Source: Brevibacterium antiquum CNRZ 918
GTDB lineage: Bacteria; Actinomycetota; Actinomycetes; Actinomycetales; Brevibacteriaceae
Direction of reading: 5' to 3'
NCBI RefSeq assembly: GCF_900169145.1
Contig: NZ_FXZD01000001.1
Span: forward strand, 186,001-250,000
DNA length: 64,000 nt
Positions 25,787 through 34,503 of the stretch are shown here, one piece after another (the first letter of the stretch is position 1; every line of letters begins with the position of its first letter). Under the pieces are notes generated by a model. It was given only the letters and a program-made list of their open reading frames with translations. It had not been told where the DNA came from and ran no database searches. The position numbers and the translations under genes are program-made.

Positions 25787-28159
25787 GTGTCCGATATTGA
25801 AGAAAAACCACGTCCTGGTTTGCGCTTCGTATGGTTGTCGATCATCGCTGCACTGCTCCTCGGCATCATTGCCGGAGGTGTCGTGTGGTCCGATGCCACA
25901 ACCACTCCGAAGCTCGCTCTCGACCTCGAGGGCGGAACCTCGATCATCCTGGAACCCCAGGTTTCGAAGGACACGGACATCAGCAAGGAACAGCTTGACC
26001 AGGCTGTGTCGATCATTCGACAGCGTGTGGACTCGACCGGTGTGTCTGAAGCCGAGATCACGACTCAAGGTGATCGCAACATTGTTGTGAACCTGCCGGG
26101 CAACCCGGACGAGGAAACTCGCAACCTGGTCCGTTCTTCCGCTCAGCTCGTCTTCCGTCGAGTCGCCCTCGTCGGTGACCCTCGTTCCCAGGAGGAGATC
26201 CAGAAGGAACAGAAGGAACAGGAGGAGAGCGGCGGGGGAGAGCAGCAGGACCCCTCCGAAGGACTCACCGACGAGCAGAAGAAACGCCTCAAAGAGCTCA
26301 CCGGTGGCAGCGCCGGCGCTCAGGCGGACGCCGGTGCGCAAGGCGACGGCAGCGAGCAGAGCGGTGCGGGAGCACAGGGCCAAGACAGTGACGATGCACC
26401 GGCGGGCGGCGGCGATGTCGCCAACGCCGGTGGAAGCGTTCCCGGGCCCGCGGGCAAGGACGCTGCGAAATCAGGAGATAAAGGCGGAAAGAGCGGTTCC
26501 GGTGACAGTGACGACACGAAGGTCACCGATGAGACGCCGCGGCCGCTGTTCGATCCTGAGAAGGACGTCGACAAATGGCAGACCGAGGCCATCATCATGG
26601 AGTACACCGAACTCGACTGCACCGACCCGAAGAACCGGACCGGTGGAGAGCAGCGGCCATCCGATGAACCAGTAGTCGCCTGCGGCAAGGACGGAGAGGC
26701 CAAGTACATTCTGGGTCCCGTCGAACTCTCCGGCGATCATCTCGCTGACGCCAACTTCGGATACGCCTCCGGCGCCAACGGAGTCCAGACCAACCAGCCT
26801 GCAGTGAACCTCAAGTTCGATGCCACCGGACGTGAGATCTTCAAGCAGATCACCTCGGACATCACCGGTAAGCAGCAGCCGTACAACCAGTTCGCCATCG
26901 CGCTCGATGGCCTTGTGCTTTCAGCGCCGTCCTCAAACGCCGTCATCACCGACGGAAACGCGGAGATCTCGGGTGCCTTCACTCTTGACGAGGCACAGAC
27001 ACTGGCCGATCAGCTCAAGAATGGCTCCCTGCCGTTGAGCTTCCAGGTCCAGAGCGAGGAACAGATTTCGCCGACCCTGGGTTCGAACTACCTCAACATC
27101 GGTCTGCTCACCGGCCTCGTCGGTTTGATCCTCGTCGTCATCTATTCGCTCCTGCAGTACCGGGTGCTCGGACTCGTCACAGTCTCGAGCCTCGTCGTCG
27201 CCGGCGTACTGACGTATCTGCTGCTGATTCTGGCTTCGTGGAGATACGGTTATCGACTGTCCCTGGCAGGTGTGGCCGGTATCATCATCGGCATCGGCAT
27301 GGCAGCGGACTCGTTCATCGTCTACTTCGAACGCGTCAGAGACGAATTGCGCAGCGGCCGAAATCTGCTCTCCGCGGTCGAGGTCGGTTGGGATCGGGCC
27401 AAGCGCACCATCTGGGCCTCTAAGGCAGTGAACATGCTCGCCGCGGTCATCCTCTACGTGCTGGCAGTCGGTTCCGTGCGAGGATTCGCCTTCACCCTGG
27501 GGCTGACAGTGATCATCGACGTGCTCATCGTCTTCCTGTTCACTCACCCGATGTTGGAAGTGCTCTCGCGTACCAAGTTCTTCGGTCAGGGCCATCCGAT
27601 GTCCGGTATGGATCCACGGCTGTTGGGGGTCAAGTCCGCTGCCTATCGTGGCGCGCTCAACCTCAGCATCGACGACGACGAGAAGTCGCCAGAGGCGCGC
27701 CGACGGGAGAAGGCTCGAGCCCGGAAGGCAGGAATGTCCTCAGACGCCGAGACAGAATCGGCCGAGCAATCGACTGCCGAATCGACTTCCTCCTCTGGGG
27801 ACTCGTCTGCATCCTCTGGGGACTCGTCTGCATCGTCGAAGTCGAAGGTCAGTTCCGCCACTGGACCTTCCGGTCAGCCACATGGCACGACCACTGAGAT
27901 CGAACCGTCGAAGAAACCTCATTCCTCGGGTTCCGACGAGGTATCTGCCTCCAACAAGCCCGTCGATGAGCCAAGCGATGCGGATGATGCGGCAGAGCCG
28001 AAGGGCTTGAAAGCTGCTCAGCCCGAGAGTAAGTCGAAGAAGAAGACCAAGTCCCCGGCGATCTCGGGGCGGACCGGCAGCACGATCGCAGAGCGAAAGG
28101 CGGCTGCGAAGAAGGCTGCCGACGATTCTGCCGACAAGGGCAAGGAGGCAGACAAGTGA
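25787..28159 (+). CDS. secD: Protein translocase subunit SecD, with large insertion and C-terminal tail
   Basis: The protein is 790 residues, well above the usual size. It has TM1 (about 13-33), the D1 motif LALDLEGGTSIIL, and the periplasmic P1 region. Then comes a Gln/Glu/Gly/Ala-rich insertion (about 130-260). The P1 remainder and the C-terminal five-helix block follow (YLNIGLLTGLVGLILVVIYS, and GIIIGIGMAADSFIVYFERV with the functional Asp). The last about 165 residues are a Ser/Lys/Glu-rich cytosolic tail ending in KKAADDSADKGKEADK. SecDF uses proton flow to pull preproteins out of SecYEG. GTG start; the stop overlaps the secF start (GTGA). Confidence 0.95.
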   Translation: MSDIEEKPRPGLRFVWLSIIAALLLGIIAGGVVWSDATTTPKLALDLEGGTSIILEPQVSKDTDISKEQLDQAVSIIRQRVDSTGVSEAEITTQGDRNIVVNLPGNPDEETRNLVRSSAQLVFRRVALVGDPRSQEEIQKEQKEQEESGGGEQQDPSEGLTDEQKKRLKELTGGSAGAQADAGAQGDGSEQSGAGAQGQDSDDAPAGGGDVANAGGSVPGPAGKDAAKSGDKGGKSGSGDSDDTKVTDETPRPLFDPEKDVDKWQTEAIIMEYTELDCTDPKNRTGGEQRPSDEPVVACGKDGEAKYILGPVELSGDHLADANFGYASGANGVQTNQPAVNLKFDATGREIFKQITSDITGKQQPYNQFAIALDGLVLSAPSSNAVITDGNAEISGAFTLDEAQTLADQLKNGSLPLSFQVQSEEQISPTLGSNYLNIGLLTGLVGLILVVIYSLLQYRVLGLVTVSSLVVAGVLTYLLLILASWRYGYRLSLAGVAGIIIGIGMAADSFIVYFERVRDELRSGRNLLSAVEVGWDRAKRTIWASKAVNMLAAVILYVLAVGSVRGFAFTLGLTVIIDVLIVFLFTHPMLEVLSRTKFFGQGHPMSGMDPRLLGVKSAAYRGALNLSIDDDEKSPEARRREKARARKAGMSSDAETESAEQSTAESTSSSGDSSASSGDSSASSKSKVSSATGPSGQPHGTTTEIEPSKKPHSSGSDEVSASNKPVDEPSDADDAAEPKGLKAAQPESKSKKKTKSPAISGRTGSTIAERKAAAKKAADDSADKGKEADK
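27791..27832 (+). repeat. Perfect 21-bp tandem repeat in secD
   Basis: Two identical copies of a 21-nt unit beginning TCCTCTGGGGACTCG lie at 27791-27811 and 27812-27832 in the sequence for the cytosolic Ser-rich tail. They encode two SSGDSSA heptads in frame and are prone to slippage. Confidence 0.9.
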
Positions 28160-29172
28160 AACGGTTCTTTGCCTGGGGCAACCGGCTCCACAACGGTGAG
28201 TCATCGATCCCCTTCGTCGGGAAGGCCAAACTCTGGCTGCTGATCACCGGCGCCCTGGTCCTTCTGTCACTGCTCGTGCCGTTGATCGCAGGATTCAACT
28301 TCGGCATTGCCTTCAAGGGTGGATCACAGTTCCAGATCGACCACGTATCCGACACCGCAACAGCTAAGGGCGAAGACATCGTCGCTGGGGTCGTCGATGG
28401 TTCCGAACCACGTCTGACTCCGACGAGCGACACCGCGGTGCGGATTGAGACGAACCAGCTCAGTGATGATCAGATGCAGGAAGTCCGTGACGCTCTCGTG
28501 AGCGGATACGACGTCAAAGCAGAAGACGTCACATCCACGTTCGTCGGCCCCGAGTGGGGCCAGGACGTGACCGAGAAGATGATTCGAGCTCTGGTCATCT
28601 TCGTCGGCATCGCAATGATCGTGATGGCGTTGTACTTCCGGACCTGGAAGATGTCTCTGGCGGCGATCGTCGGACTGTTCGTCGTCATGATCGTGACGAC
28701 GGGCATCTATTCCGCGACAGGATTCGAGATCACACCTGAGGCGGTGATCGGCTTCCTCACAGTCTTGAGCTTCTCGCTCTACGACACAGTGGTGGTCTTT
28801 GACAAGATCAGAGAGAACACAACTCGGTTCAAGGACAAACGCAACCTGAAGTTCTCCGAATTGGTCAACCTCGGGGTCAATCAGACGACAGTTCGCTCGA
28901 TCAACACCTCGGTCGTCTCCGTGCTCCCGATCGCATCGATTCTGTTCATCGGCGTGTTCCTTCTCGGCGCCGGAACCTTGGTCGACATCTCTCTGTCGCT
29001 GTTCATCGGTACTATTGTGGCAGCGGTTTCGACGTTGTTCGTCGCCAGCCCTCTTTACGCCCTTCTACGGTCGAATGAACCCGCGGTCAAGGAGCAAGAA
29101 GAGGCTGTGCGTGAATTACGCTTGAAGAATGGAGCAGAGGATGTTCCACCGGTGATTCACTCCGAGGTCTGA
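28156..29172 (+). CDS. secF: Protein translocase subunit SecF
   Basis: The protein is 338 residues. It opens with a basic cytosolic end and TM1 (KLWLLITGALVLLSLLVPLIAGF), then GIAFKGGSQFQID. The C-terminal helices include MIVTTGIYSATGFEITPEAVIGFLTVLSFSLYDTVVVFDKI, the conserved region with the functional Asp. SecF forms the SecDF pump with SecD. The GTG overlaps the secD stop. The gene is followed 16 bp later by rel, an arrangement common to actinobacteria. Confidence 0.95.
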   Translation: MKRFFAWGNRLHNGESSIPFVGKAKLWLLITGALVLLSLLVPLIAGFNFGIAFKGGSQFQIDHVSDTATAKGEDIVAGVVDGSEPRLTPTSDTAVRIETNQLSDDQMQEVRDALVSGYDVKAEDVTSTFVGPEWGQDVTEKMIRALVIFVGIAMIVMALYFRTWKMSLAAIVGLFVVMIVTTGIYSATGFEITPEAVIGFLTVLSFSLYDTVVVFDKIRENTTRFKDKRNLKFSELVNLGVNQTTVRSINTSVVSVLPIASILFIGVFLLGAGTLVDISLSLFIGTIVAAVSTLFVASPLYALLRSNEPAVKEQEEAVRELRLKNGAEDVPPVIHSEV

Positions 29173-29188
29173 GCAGAAAGGGGATGTC

Positions 29189-31483
29189 ATGGCTTCTTCC
29201 GCCGATTCGCGCCGTCCGCGAGGCATCTCCCGCTTAGCGTGGTGGGCGGCCAGGGCGCAGAGCAACCCTGGCTACCCACGTGTCCTGGGTCCGATGATCA
29301 GGGCGCTGCAGTCCAACCATCCGAAGGCCGACATCGACCTGGTGGTCCGGGCATATCAGATCGCAGAACAGGCTCACCGCGGGCAGACCCGCAAATCGGG
29401 TGATGACTACATCACGCACCCCGTGGCCGTGGCTACGATCTTGGCTGAGATCGGCATGCTGCCGGTCACTCTCGCCGCCGCGCTGCTCCATGACACGGTC
29501 GAAGACACGTCCTACTCGTTGACCGAACTCACTGAGGAGTTCGGCCCCGAGGTCGCCGCGATGGTCGACGGGGTGACCAAGCTCGACAAACTCACCTATG
29601 GCCAGGCTGCACAGTCGGAGACCGTGCGGAAGATGATCGTGGCAATGGCCAAGGACATCCGTGTTCTCGTCATCAAGCTCGCCGATCGTCTCCACAACGC
29701 GCGCACCTGGCGTTTCGTACCCGCTTCATCAAGTACGAAGAAGGCTCGGGAGACCCTCGAGATCTATGCCCCCTTGGCTCACCGTCTGGGCATGAACACG
29801 ATCAAGTGGGAACTTGAAGACCTGTCCTTTCAGGTCCTCCATCCCAAGGTCTACGACGAAGTAGTGCGCCTCGTCGCCGACAGGGCACCCGAACGCGAGA
29901 AGTACCTGGCCACGGTCTCCGATGAACTCCAATCGGAGCTCGTGCAATCCAGTATCGAAGCCGAGATCACCGGGCGGCCGAAGCACTACTACTCGATCTA
30001 TCAGAAGATGGTTGTCCGCGGACACGAATTCGCCGACATCTACGACCTCGTGGGCGTTAGAGTCCTCGTCGAAACCGTTCGCGAGTGCTACGCCACGCTG
30101 GGCATAGTCCATGCCCGTTGGAGTCCTGTGCCAGGACGGTTCAAAGACTACATTGCGATGCCGAAGTACAACATGTACCAAAGCCTGCACACGACGGTGA
30201 TCGGACCAAACGGGAAGCCCGTGGAGATCCAGATCCGAACCCATGAAATGGATCGGCGTGCGGAATTCGGTGTCGCAGCCCACTGGAAGTACAAGGACCG
30301 CCACAAAGCTTCGAAGGCCGTGACGTCGAATACCGCACGGTCGGTCAAGGTCTCAGATGACGGCGAAGTTGATGACGCCGCCTGGCTGCGGCAGCTGCTG
30401 GAATGGCAGCGCGAGGTCAGCGACCCCGATGAGTTCCTCGACAACCTCCGCTATGAGGTGAATTCGAGAGAGGTCTACGTCTTCACCCCCAAGGGGGACG
30501 TGATGAGTCTGCCGGCAGGGGCAACACCCGTCGACTTCTCATATGCGGTTCACACCGAGGTCGGTCACAAGACCATGGGCGCCCGGGTCAACGGTCGACT
30601 GGTCGCGCTAGACACCGAGCTGAAGAACGGCGACTCAGTCGAAGTCTTCACCTCGAAAGATGAGAACGCGGGACCCAGCCGTGACTGGTTGGGCTTCGTC
30701 AAAAGCCCACGCGCACGCAGTAAGATCCGCCAGTGGTTCTCCAAGGAACGCCGCGAAGAGGCGATCGAGAACGGTCGCGAACAACTGGCGCGGGCAATGC
30801 GTCGCCACACGCTCTCGGCCTCGGCGCTGATGAGCCAGGAAGCACTGCAGGTTGTCGCCACAGAGTTGCGCCTTCCCGATGTCACTGCACTCTACGCCGC
30901 GATCGGCAATGGAGTGAGCTCGGCCGCCCACGTCGTTGATCTGCTGGCTAAAGAGGTCCGAGACGACGACGATGAGCCGGTTCTGCCGCCGCCGCGAAAT
31001 CGTACTGGTCAATCCTCGGGTCACCATTCCTCGTCCGGGGGAGTGACAGTCCGAGGCGTCGACGATGTCCTGGTCAAACTCGCCCGCTGCTGCACACCGG
31101 TGCCTGGTGACGATATCCTCGGGTTCGTCACCCGCGGTTCGGGCGTGTCTGTGCACCGTGTGGACTGTCCCAACATCTCGTCCCTTGAGCGGGAGCCTGA
31201 GCGAATGGTCGATGTCTCCTGGGGAGAGAAGACCAGCGGGATCTACCTGGTTCAGATCCAGGTGGAGGCCCTGGACCGCTCGGGTCTGCTCTCGGATATC
31301 ACGAAGGTTCTCACCGAGACCCACGTCAATATCCTGTCTGCCACGGTCGCCACTTCCCGGGCCCGGGTGGCTCAGTCTAAGTTCGTCTTCGAGATGAGCG
31401 ATGCCAGCCATCTCGACACCGTGCTCTCAGCAGTTCGCAAGGTTGAAGGCGTCTTCGACATCTACCGCATCGCCGGGGGCTGA
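29189..31483 (+). CDS. rel: Bifunctional (p)ppGpp synthetase/hydrolase Rel (RelA/SpoT)
   Basis: The protein is 764 residues. The HD hydrolase domain is complete (HRGQTRKSGDDYITHPVAVA, AALLHDTVEDT, KLADRLHNARTW). The synthetase domain has RPKHYYSIYQKM, DLVGVRVLV and YKAYQSLHTTV-like MYQSLHTTVIGPNGKPVEIQIRT. A TGS domain (VFTPKGDVMSLPAGATPVDFSYAVH) and a C-terminal ACT domain follow. It sets ppGpp levels in the stringent response. Both catalytic halves look intact. The ATG at 29189 is preceded by AAAGGGG. There is no obvious terminator in the 160 bp that separate it from the convergent AbiEi-like gene. Confidence 0.96.
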   Translation: MASSADSRRPRGISRLAWWAARAQSNPGYPRVLGPMIRALQSNHPKADIDLVVRAYQIAEQAHRGQTRKSGDDYITHPVAVATILAEIGMLPVTLAAALLHDTVEDTSYSLTELTEEFGPEVAAMVDGVTKLDKLTYGQAAQSETVRKMIVAMAKDIRVLVIKLADRLHNARTWRFVPASSSTKKARETLEIYAPLAHRLGMNTIKWELEDLSFQVLHPKVYDEVVRLVADRAPEREKYLATVSDELQSELVQSSIEAEITGRPKHYYSIYQKMVVRGHEFADIYDLVGVRVLVETVRECYATLGIVHARWSPVPGRFKDYIAMPKYNMYQSLHTTVIGPNGKPVEIQIRTHEMDRRAEFGVAAHWKYKDRHKASKAVTSNTARSVKVSDDGEVDDAAWLRQLLEWQREVSDPDEFLDNLRYEVNSREVYVFTPKGDVMSLPAGATPVDFSYAVHTEVGHKTMGARVNGRLVALDTELKNGDSVEVFTSKDENAGPSRDWLGFVKSPRARSKIRQWFSKERREEAIENGREQLARAMRRHTLSASALMSQEALQVVATELRLPDVTALYAAIGNGVSSAAHVVDLLAKEVRDDDDEPVLPPPRNRTGQSSGHHSSSGGVTVRGVDDVLVKLARCCTPVPGDDILGFVTRGSGVSVHRVDCPNISSLEREPERMVDVSWGEKTSGIYLVQIQVEALDRSGLLSDITKVLTETHVNILSATVATSRARVAQSKFVFEMSDASHLDTVLSAVRKVEGVFDIYRIAGG

Positions 31484-31643
31484 CAGCGTCCGCACGCGAT
31501 TCTGCCAACGATTCCGTGCGCATCGCCCGTCAACAGGACCCGTGCGCAGGGACTGTGCGCAGTGCCCGTGTCTCGACGCCCGTGTGACGACGCGCCCGGG
31601 TACAGCGCGCGAGCACGGCGTCTGGGCCCAGAACGAACCAGGA

Positions 31644-32204
31644 TCAGCGTCTGTCGCGATCTGATGCGGCGCATGTCCGCTCGAAGACTGTTCGCATGTG
31701 AGCAATATAGGGCCTGCGAGACATATCGGCCAGATACAGTCGGAACCGTTGTCGGACTCTAGTGGGAAGTTCGTCGATGAGATTCTTCACGGACCGGGCC
31801 GACCGTTCGTCGGGGCTGCGCAGATGCGGGAGCAACAGATCGTAGAGCGTTCTGTCCTGCGTGGTGATGGGCAGATCGTTGATCAGTTCCCACTCGTCTG
31901 CCGTGATCGTGAGCTCATGAACGACGACGTCGCAGCCGTCGACATAGCGCCGCCTCGGATAGGTGATGAACGTCAGCGGACTCGGAGCCCGGCCCAGGCC
32001 GCTGTGGACCCACCAGGCGATGTCATGGGAGAGCACAAGGCGCGGTGGGATCTGGGCCTGTAGCGCCGCCATGCGATCCTCTGAGCTGAGCACTGCACCC
32101 CTGCGGACCCAAGTGGACTCGGTCAGTCGAGTCAGCAGACCATCGAGCGTCAGCTCGGTGAGGTGCTCATAGCTGTAGTCGCGCAGATGAAACATCGCCT
32201 CCAT
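31644..32204 (-). CDS. AbiEi-like antitoxin / transcriptional regulator, no toxin partner
   Basis: The protein is 186 residues from the ATG at 32204. The pattern TRLTESTWVRRGAVLSSEDR, PPRLVLSHDIAWWVHSGLG, PRRRYVDGCDVVVHELTIT and the key INDLPITTQDRTLYDLLLPHL resembles AbiEi antitoxin proteins. These have a winged-helix-like start, then the GLPVTTPARTLLDL-type core of the C-terminal domain. AbiEi represses its own operon in type IV AbiE systems. No AbiEii nucleotidyltransferase is adjacent. The start was chosen because a TTGAAC-17-GATAGT promoter ends 6 nt before it. An ATG 24 codons upstream (32276) is possible but lies upstream of that promoter. Similarity is from pattern recognition only. 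Confidence 0.6.
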   Translation of the reverse strand: MEAMFHLRDYSYEHLTELTLDGLLTRLTESTWVRRGAVLSSEDRMAALQAQIPPRLVLSHDIAWWVHSGLGRAPSPLTFITYPRRRYVDGCDVVVHELTITADEWELINDLPITTQDRTLYDLLLPHLRSPDERSARSVKNLIDELPTRVRQRFRLYLADMSRRPYIAHMRTVFERTCAASDRDRR

Positions 32205-32239
32205 ACAGCCACTATCGCGCTGTATGGAGGCGTGTTCAA
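32196..32239 (-). promoter_or_regulatory. Promoter and 13-bp inverted-repeat operator of the AbiEi-like gene
   Basis: On the minus strand, -35 TTGAAC (32234-32239) and -10 GATAGT (32211-32216) are 17 nt apart, with the ATG 6 nt after the -10. CGCCTCCATACAG (32196-32208) and CTGTATGGAGGCG (32220-32232) are a perfect 13-bp inverted repeat with an 11-nt spacer. One arm fills the promoter spacer and the other covers the transcription and translation start. Confidence 0.72.
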
Positions 32240-32300
32240 GACCGAGGACTCGATCTGTGGATAAGCCGCGACTCATGGTCGCCAGGCTGTGGAAGCTGAG

Positions 32301-33653
32301 TCAGCCCAGTTCGGCAGCTGTCTGAGCCAACTGATCGCGCCATGCCCGACGCGCGTCGAGGGCCGACTGCGCGTCGGCGACGGCCTTCTCGTCGCCGCCG
32401 GACTGCGCCTTCTCATACTTCTGCTCCAACTCGGCGATCGAATCGTCGAGCTGGCTCAGCGCGCCGGACGTACGGGCCTTGGTCTCCGGGTTGCTGCGTT
32501 TCCATTCGGCATTCTCTGCATCGGAGAGCGCGCGTTCGACGTCACGCAGTCCGCTCTCCATGCGAGACACGTCGGCACGAGGTACCTTGCCGGCGGCCTC
32601 CCATTCGTCCTGAATGACGCGCAGTTCCTTCTTCGCCACGCCGATATCGCCGATCGGCAGCAGGCCCTGCGCTCTGGCCAAGATTTCCTCCTTGACCTCC
32701 AGGTTGCCCTTGTACTCTTCGTCGACGGCAGCATTCTCTGCATCGCGAGCGGCGAAGAAGACGTCCTGGGCGGCACGGAAGCGGGCCCACAGAGCGTCAT
32801 CGTCCTTGCGTGAGGCACGTGGAGCCTTCTTCCACTGGCTCATGAGGTCCTTGTACTTCTGAGACACATTGCGGAAGTCGGTCGAATCTGACAGCGACTC
32901 CGCCTCGACAACGAGCTTCTCCTTGATCCGCTTGCCCTCGGAGTTCTGCTTGTCGAGCTCTGCGAAGAATTCCTTGCGCTTGTGCTCGAACGTGTTCCGA
33001 GCCTGCGAGAAGCGGCCCCACAGCTCCTGGTCCACTGCACGCGGCAGCCTGGGACCGCTGCGTTGCATGTCCTTCCACTGGCCGAAGAGCTCACGCAGAC
33101 GTGCCCCGGACTGCTTCCACTGGATCTTTGCGGGATCGCGTTTGGCCAGTGACTCAGCCTCCGCGACGATCTCTTCGCGTTCCTGCGCGGCCTCGAGCTT
33201 GGCCGCCTCTGCACGGGCAGCCTGCTTCGACTCAGTGGCCTGTGCATCCGAGATCAGGGTGTCCAAGGTGGCAGACAGGCCCTTGAGATCACCGACGACG
33301 TTGGCCTCGGGCAGAGTCTCCTGCAGAGTCGTCGCAGCCGAGACCACCTCGCGACCTGGTGCGCCAGCGGACAGACGATTGCGGAGCAGAGCCGCGTTCT
33401 CCACGAGTTCGACGTACTTCTTCGCGAAGTACTCCAAGGCTTCATCAGGACTGGCATCGGGATACTGCCCGACCGCACGTTCGCCATCGGCGGTGACGAC
33501 GAAGACATTGCCCTCTTGGTCAGCGCGGCCGTGCTCGATTGCGCGTCGGACTTCCGCATCATGATCAACGGTTGTCCCGGTCACGGTCCGGGCCGCCTGT
33601 GGACGGGGCAGAGAGGACGGGCGCGGGACCGGCTTCGGGGTCGGGGTCGACAT
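32301..33653 (-). CDS. DUF349 coiled-coil protein
   Basis: The protein is 450 residues. After a Pro-rich start (TPTPKPVPRPSSLPRP) and a small region (NVFVVTADGERAVGQYPDASP), the rest is long alpha-helix made of three or four DUF349 repeats. These carry signatures such as WKQSGARLRELFGQWKDMQRSGPRLPRAVDQELWGRFSQARN and a related W-K-x-x-x-R-x-x-D-D-x-L-W-x-R-F segment. The repeats are rich in E, K, A and R and should form an extended helical bundle. Function is unknown. The ATG at 33653 has AAGGTGAG upstream. It is divergent from the metallo-hydrolase gene. Confidence 0.88.
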   Translation of the reverse strand: MSTPTPKPVPRPSSLPRPQAARTVTGTTVDHDAEVRRAIEHGRADQEGNVFVVTADGERAVGQYPDASPDEALEYFAKKYVELVENAALLRNRLSAGAPGREVVSAATTLQETLPEANVVGDLKGLSATLDTLISDAQATESKQAARAEAAKLEAAQEREEIVAEAESLAKRDPAKIQWKQSGARLRELFGQWKDMQRSGPRLPRAVDQELWGRFSQARNTFEHKRKEFFAELDKQNSEGKRIKEKLVVEAESLSDSTDFRNVSQKYKDLMSQWKKAPRASRKDDDALWARFRAAQDVFFAARDAENAAVDEEYKGNLEVKEEILARAQGLLPIGDIGVAKKELRVIQDEWEAAGKVPRADVSRMESGLRDVERALSDAENAEWKRSNPETKARTSGALSQLDDSIAELEQKYEKAQSGGDEKAVADAQSALDARRAWRDQLAQTAAELG

Positions 33654-33773
33654 GATTACTCACCTTGTTTCCATCGGTCGAACCTGCAGGACTCTGTGCC
33701 TGCAGATCACTCGATTTCCTGATTGACGTTATCCCAGCATAACCAAGCCCCAGGCTCTGGATAGACTTTGAGC

Positions 33774-34418
33774 ATGGATGTATTTGTGACCCGTGCCGAA
33801 TTTCTCGAAGTCAACTGTTACGCCGTGCGTGCCGAAGGCCATGACGACTGCATTTTCGTCGACTCAGGATTCGACTGTGCACCTGGCCTTGCCGAAATCG
33901 TCGACGAGGAGAATCTGGTGCCTCTCGCCATCTTCCTCACCCATGGTCACCCCGACCACATCCTCGGACTGACCAACGTTCTGGCCCGCTGGAATGTGCC
34001 CGTCTACCTGGGAGACTCCGACCGCTACCGCCTGGACAAGCCCGCCGAAACTCTCAGCCCGCAGTTCGCCCAGATGCTTCAACCGCTCGTCAAGGACTGG
34101 TCGGCACCCGAGGTCAACGCTCTCATCGACGCACAGACTGTGGAGGTCGCAGGGCTCACCATCACCGCTGTGGCCGCACCCGGGCACACGGAAGGTTCGA
34201 CTCTCCTGCGAGTGCAAGCCGACGGTGAGGAGATCATCTTCACCGGCGATGTGGTCTTCGCCGGAGCGATAGGCCGGGTGGACCTCCCGGGCGGAGATGC
34301 CTCGGCGATGGCAGAATCGCTGCAGGCGTTCGCGACGCTGCCCGACGTACCCATCTATCCTGGACACGGTCCAGGCTCCCGTGTCGGTCACGAACTGGCG
34401 ACGAACCCGTTCTTCTAG
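33774..34418 (+). CDS. MBL-fold metallo-hydrolase
   Basis: The protein is 214 residues. The binuclear zinc site is complete: THGHPDH (His57, His59, Asp61, His62), APGHTEGS, FTGDVVF and YPGHGPGS. This is the glyoxalase-II-like branch of the beta-lactamase superfamily, so a thioester or related hydrolase is likely, but the substrate cannot be read from sequence. The ATG at 33774 is 6 nt after a TAGACT box (33762-33767) and lacks a ribosome site, which points to a leaderless mRNA. Its last codons contain one copy of a 13-bp direct repeat shared with the spacer to hisS. Confidence 0.9.
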   Translation: MDVFVTRAEFLEVNCYAVRAEGHDDCIFVDSGFDCAPGLAEIVDEENLVPLAIFLTHGHPDHILGLTNVLARWNVPVYLGDSDRYRLDKPAETLSPQFAQMLQPLVKDWSAPEVNALIDAQTVEVAGLTITAVAAPGHTEGSTLLRVQADGEEIIFTGDVVFAGAIGRVDLPGGDASAMAESLQAFATLPDVPIYPGHGPGSRVGHELATNPFF

Positions 34419-34432
34419 AGACGAACCCGTTC
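34400..34432 (+). repeat. 13-bp direct repeat at the end of the MBL gene
   Basis: GACGAACCCGTTC occurs at 34400-34412 and again at 34420-34432, a 20-bp period. One copy encodes the last residues of the hydrolase and the other lies in the spacer before hisS. It looks like a small tandem duplication. Confidence 0.75.
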
Positions 34433-34503
34433 CTTTCATTCAGACCAACCGACCACCGACAGCACCCGAACCCCATCAGAGACGACGAGCACCAAGGAGA
34501 ACA

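Noticed and set aside
31484..31643. A toxin gene partner beside the AbiEi-like gene
   Set aside because: The 160 bp hold no frame of useful length or nucleotidyltransferase motif, and the other side is the DUF349 gene.
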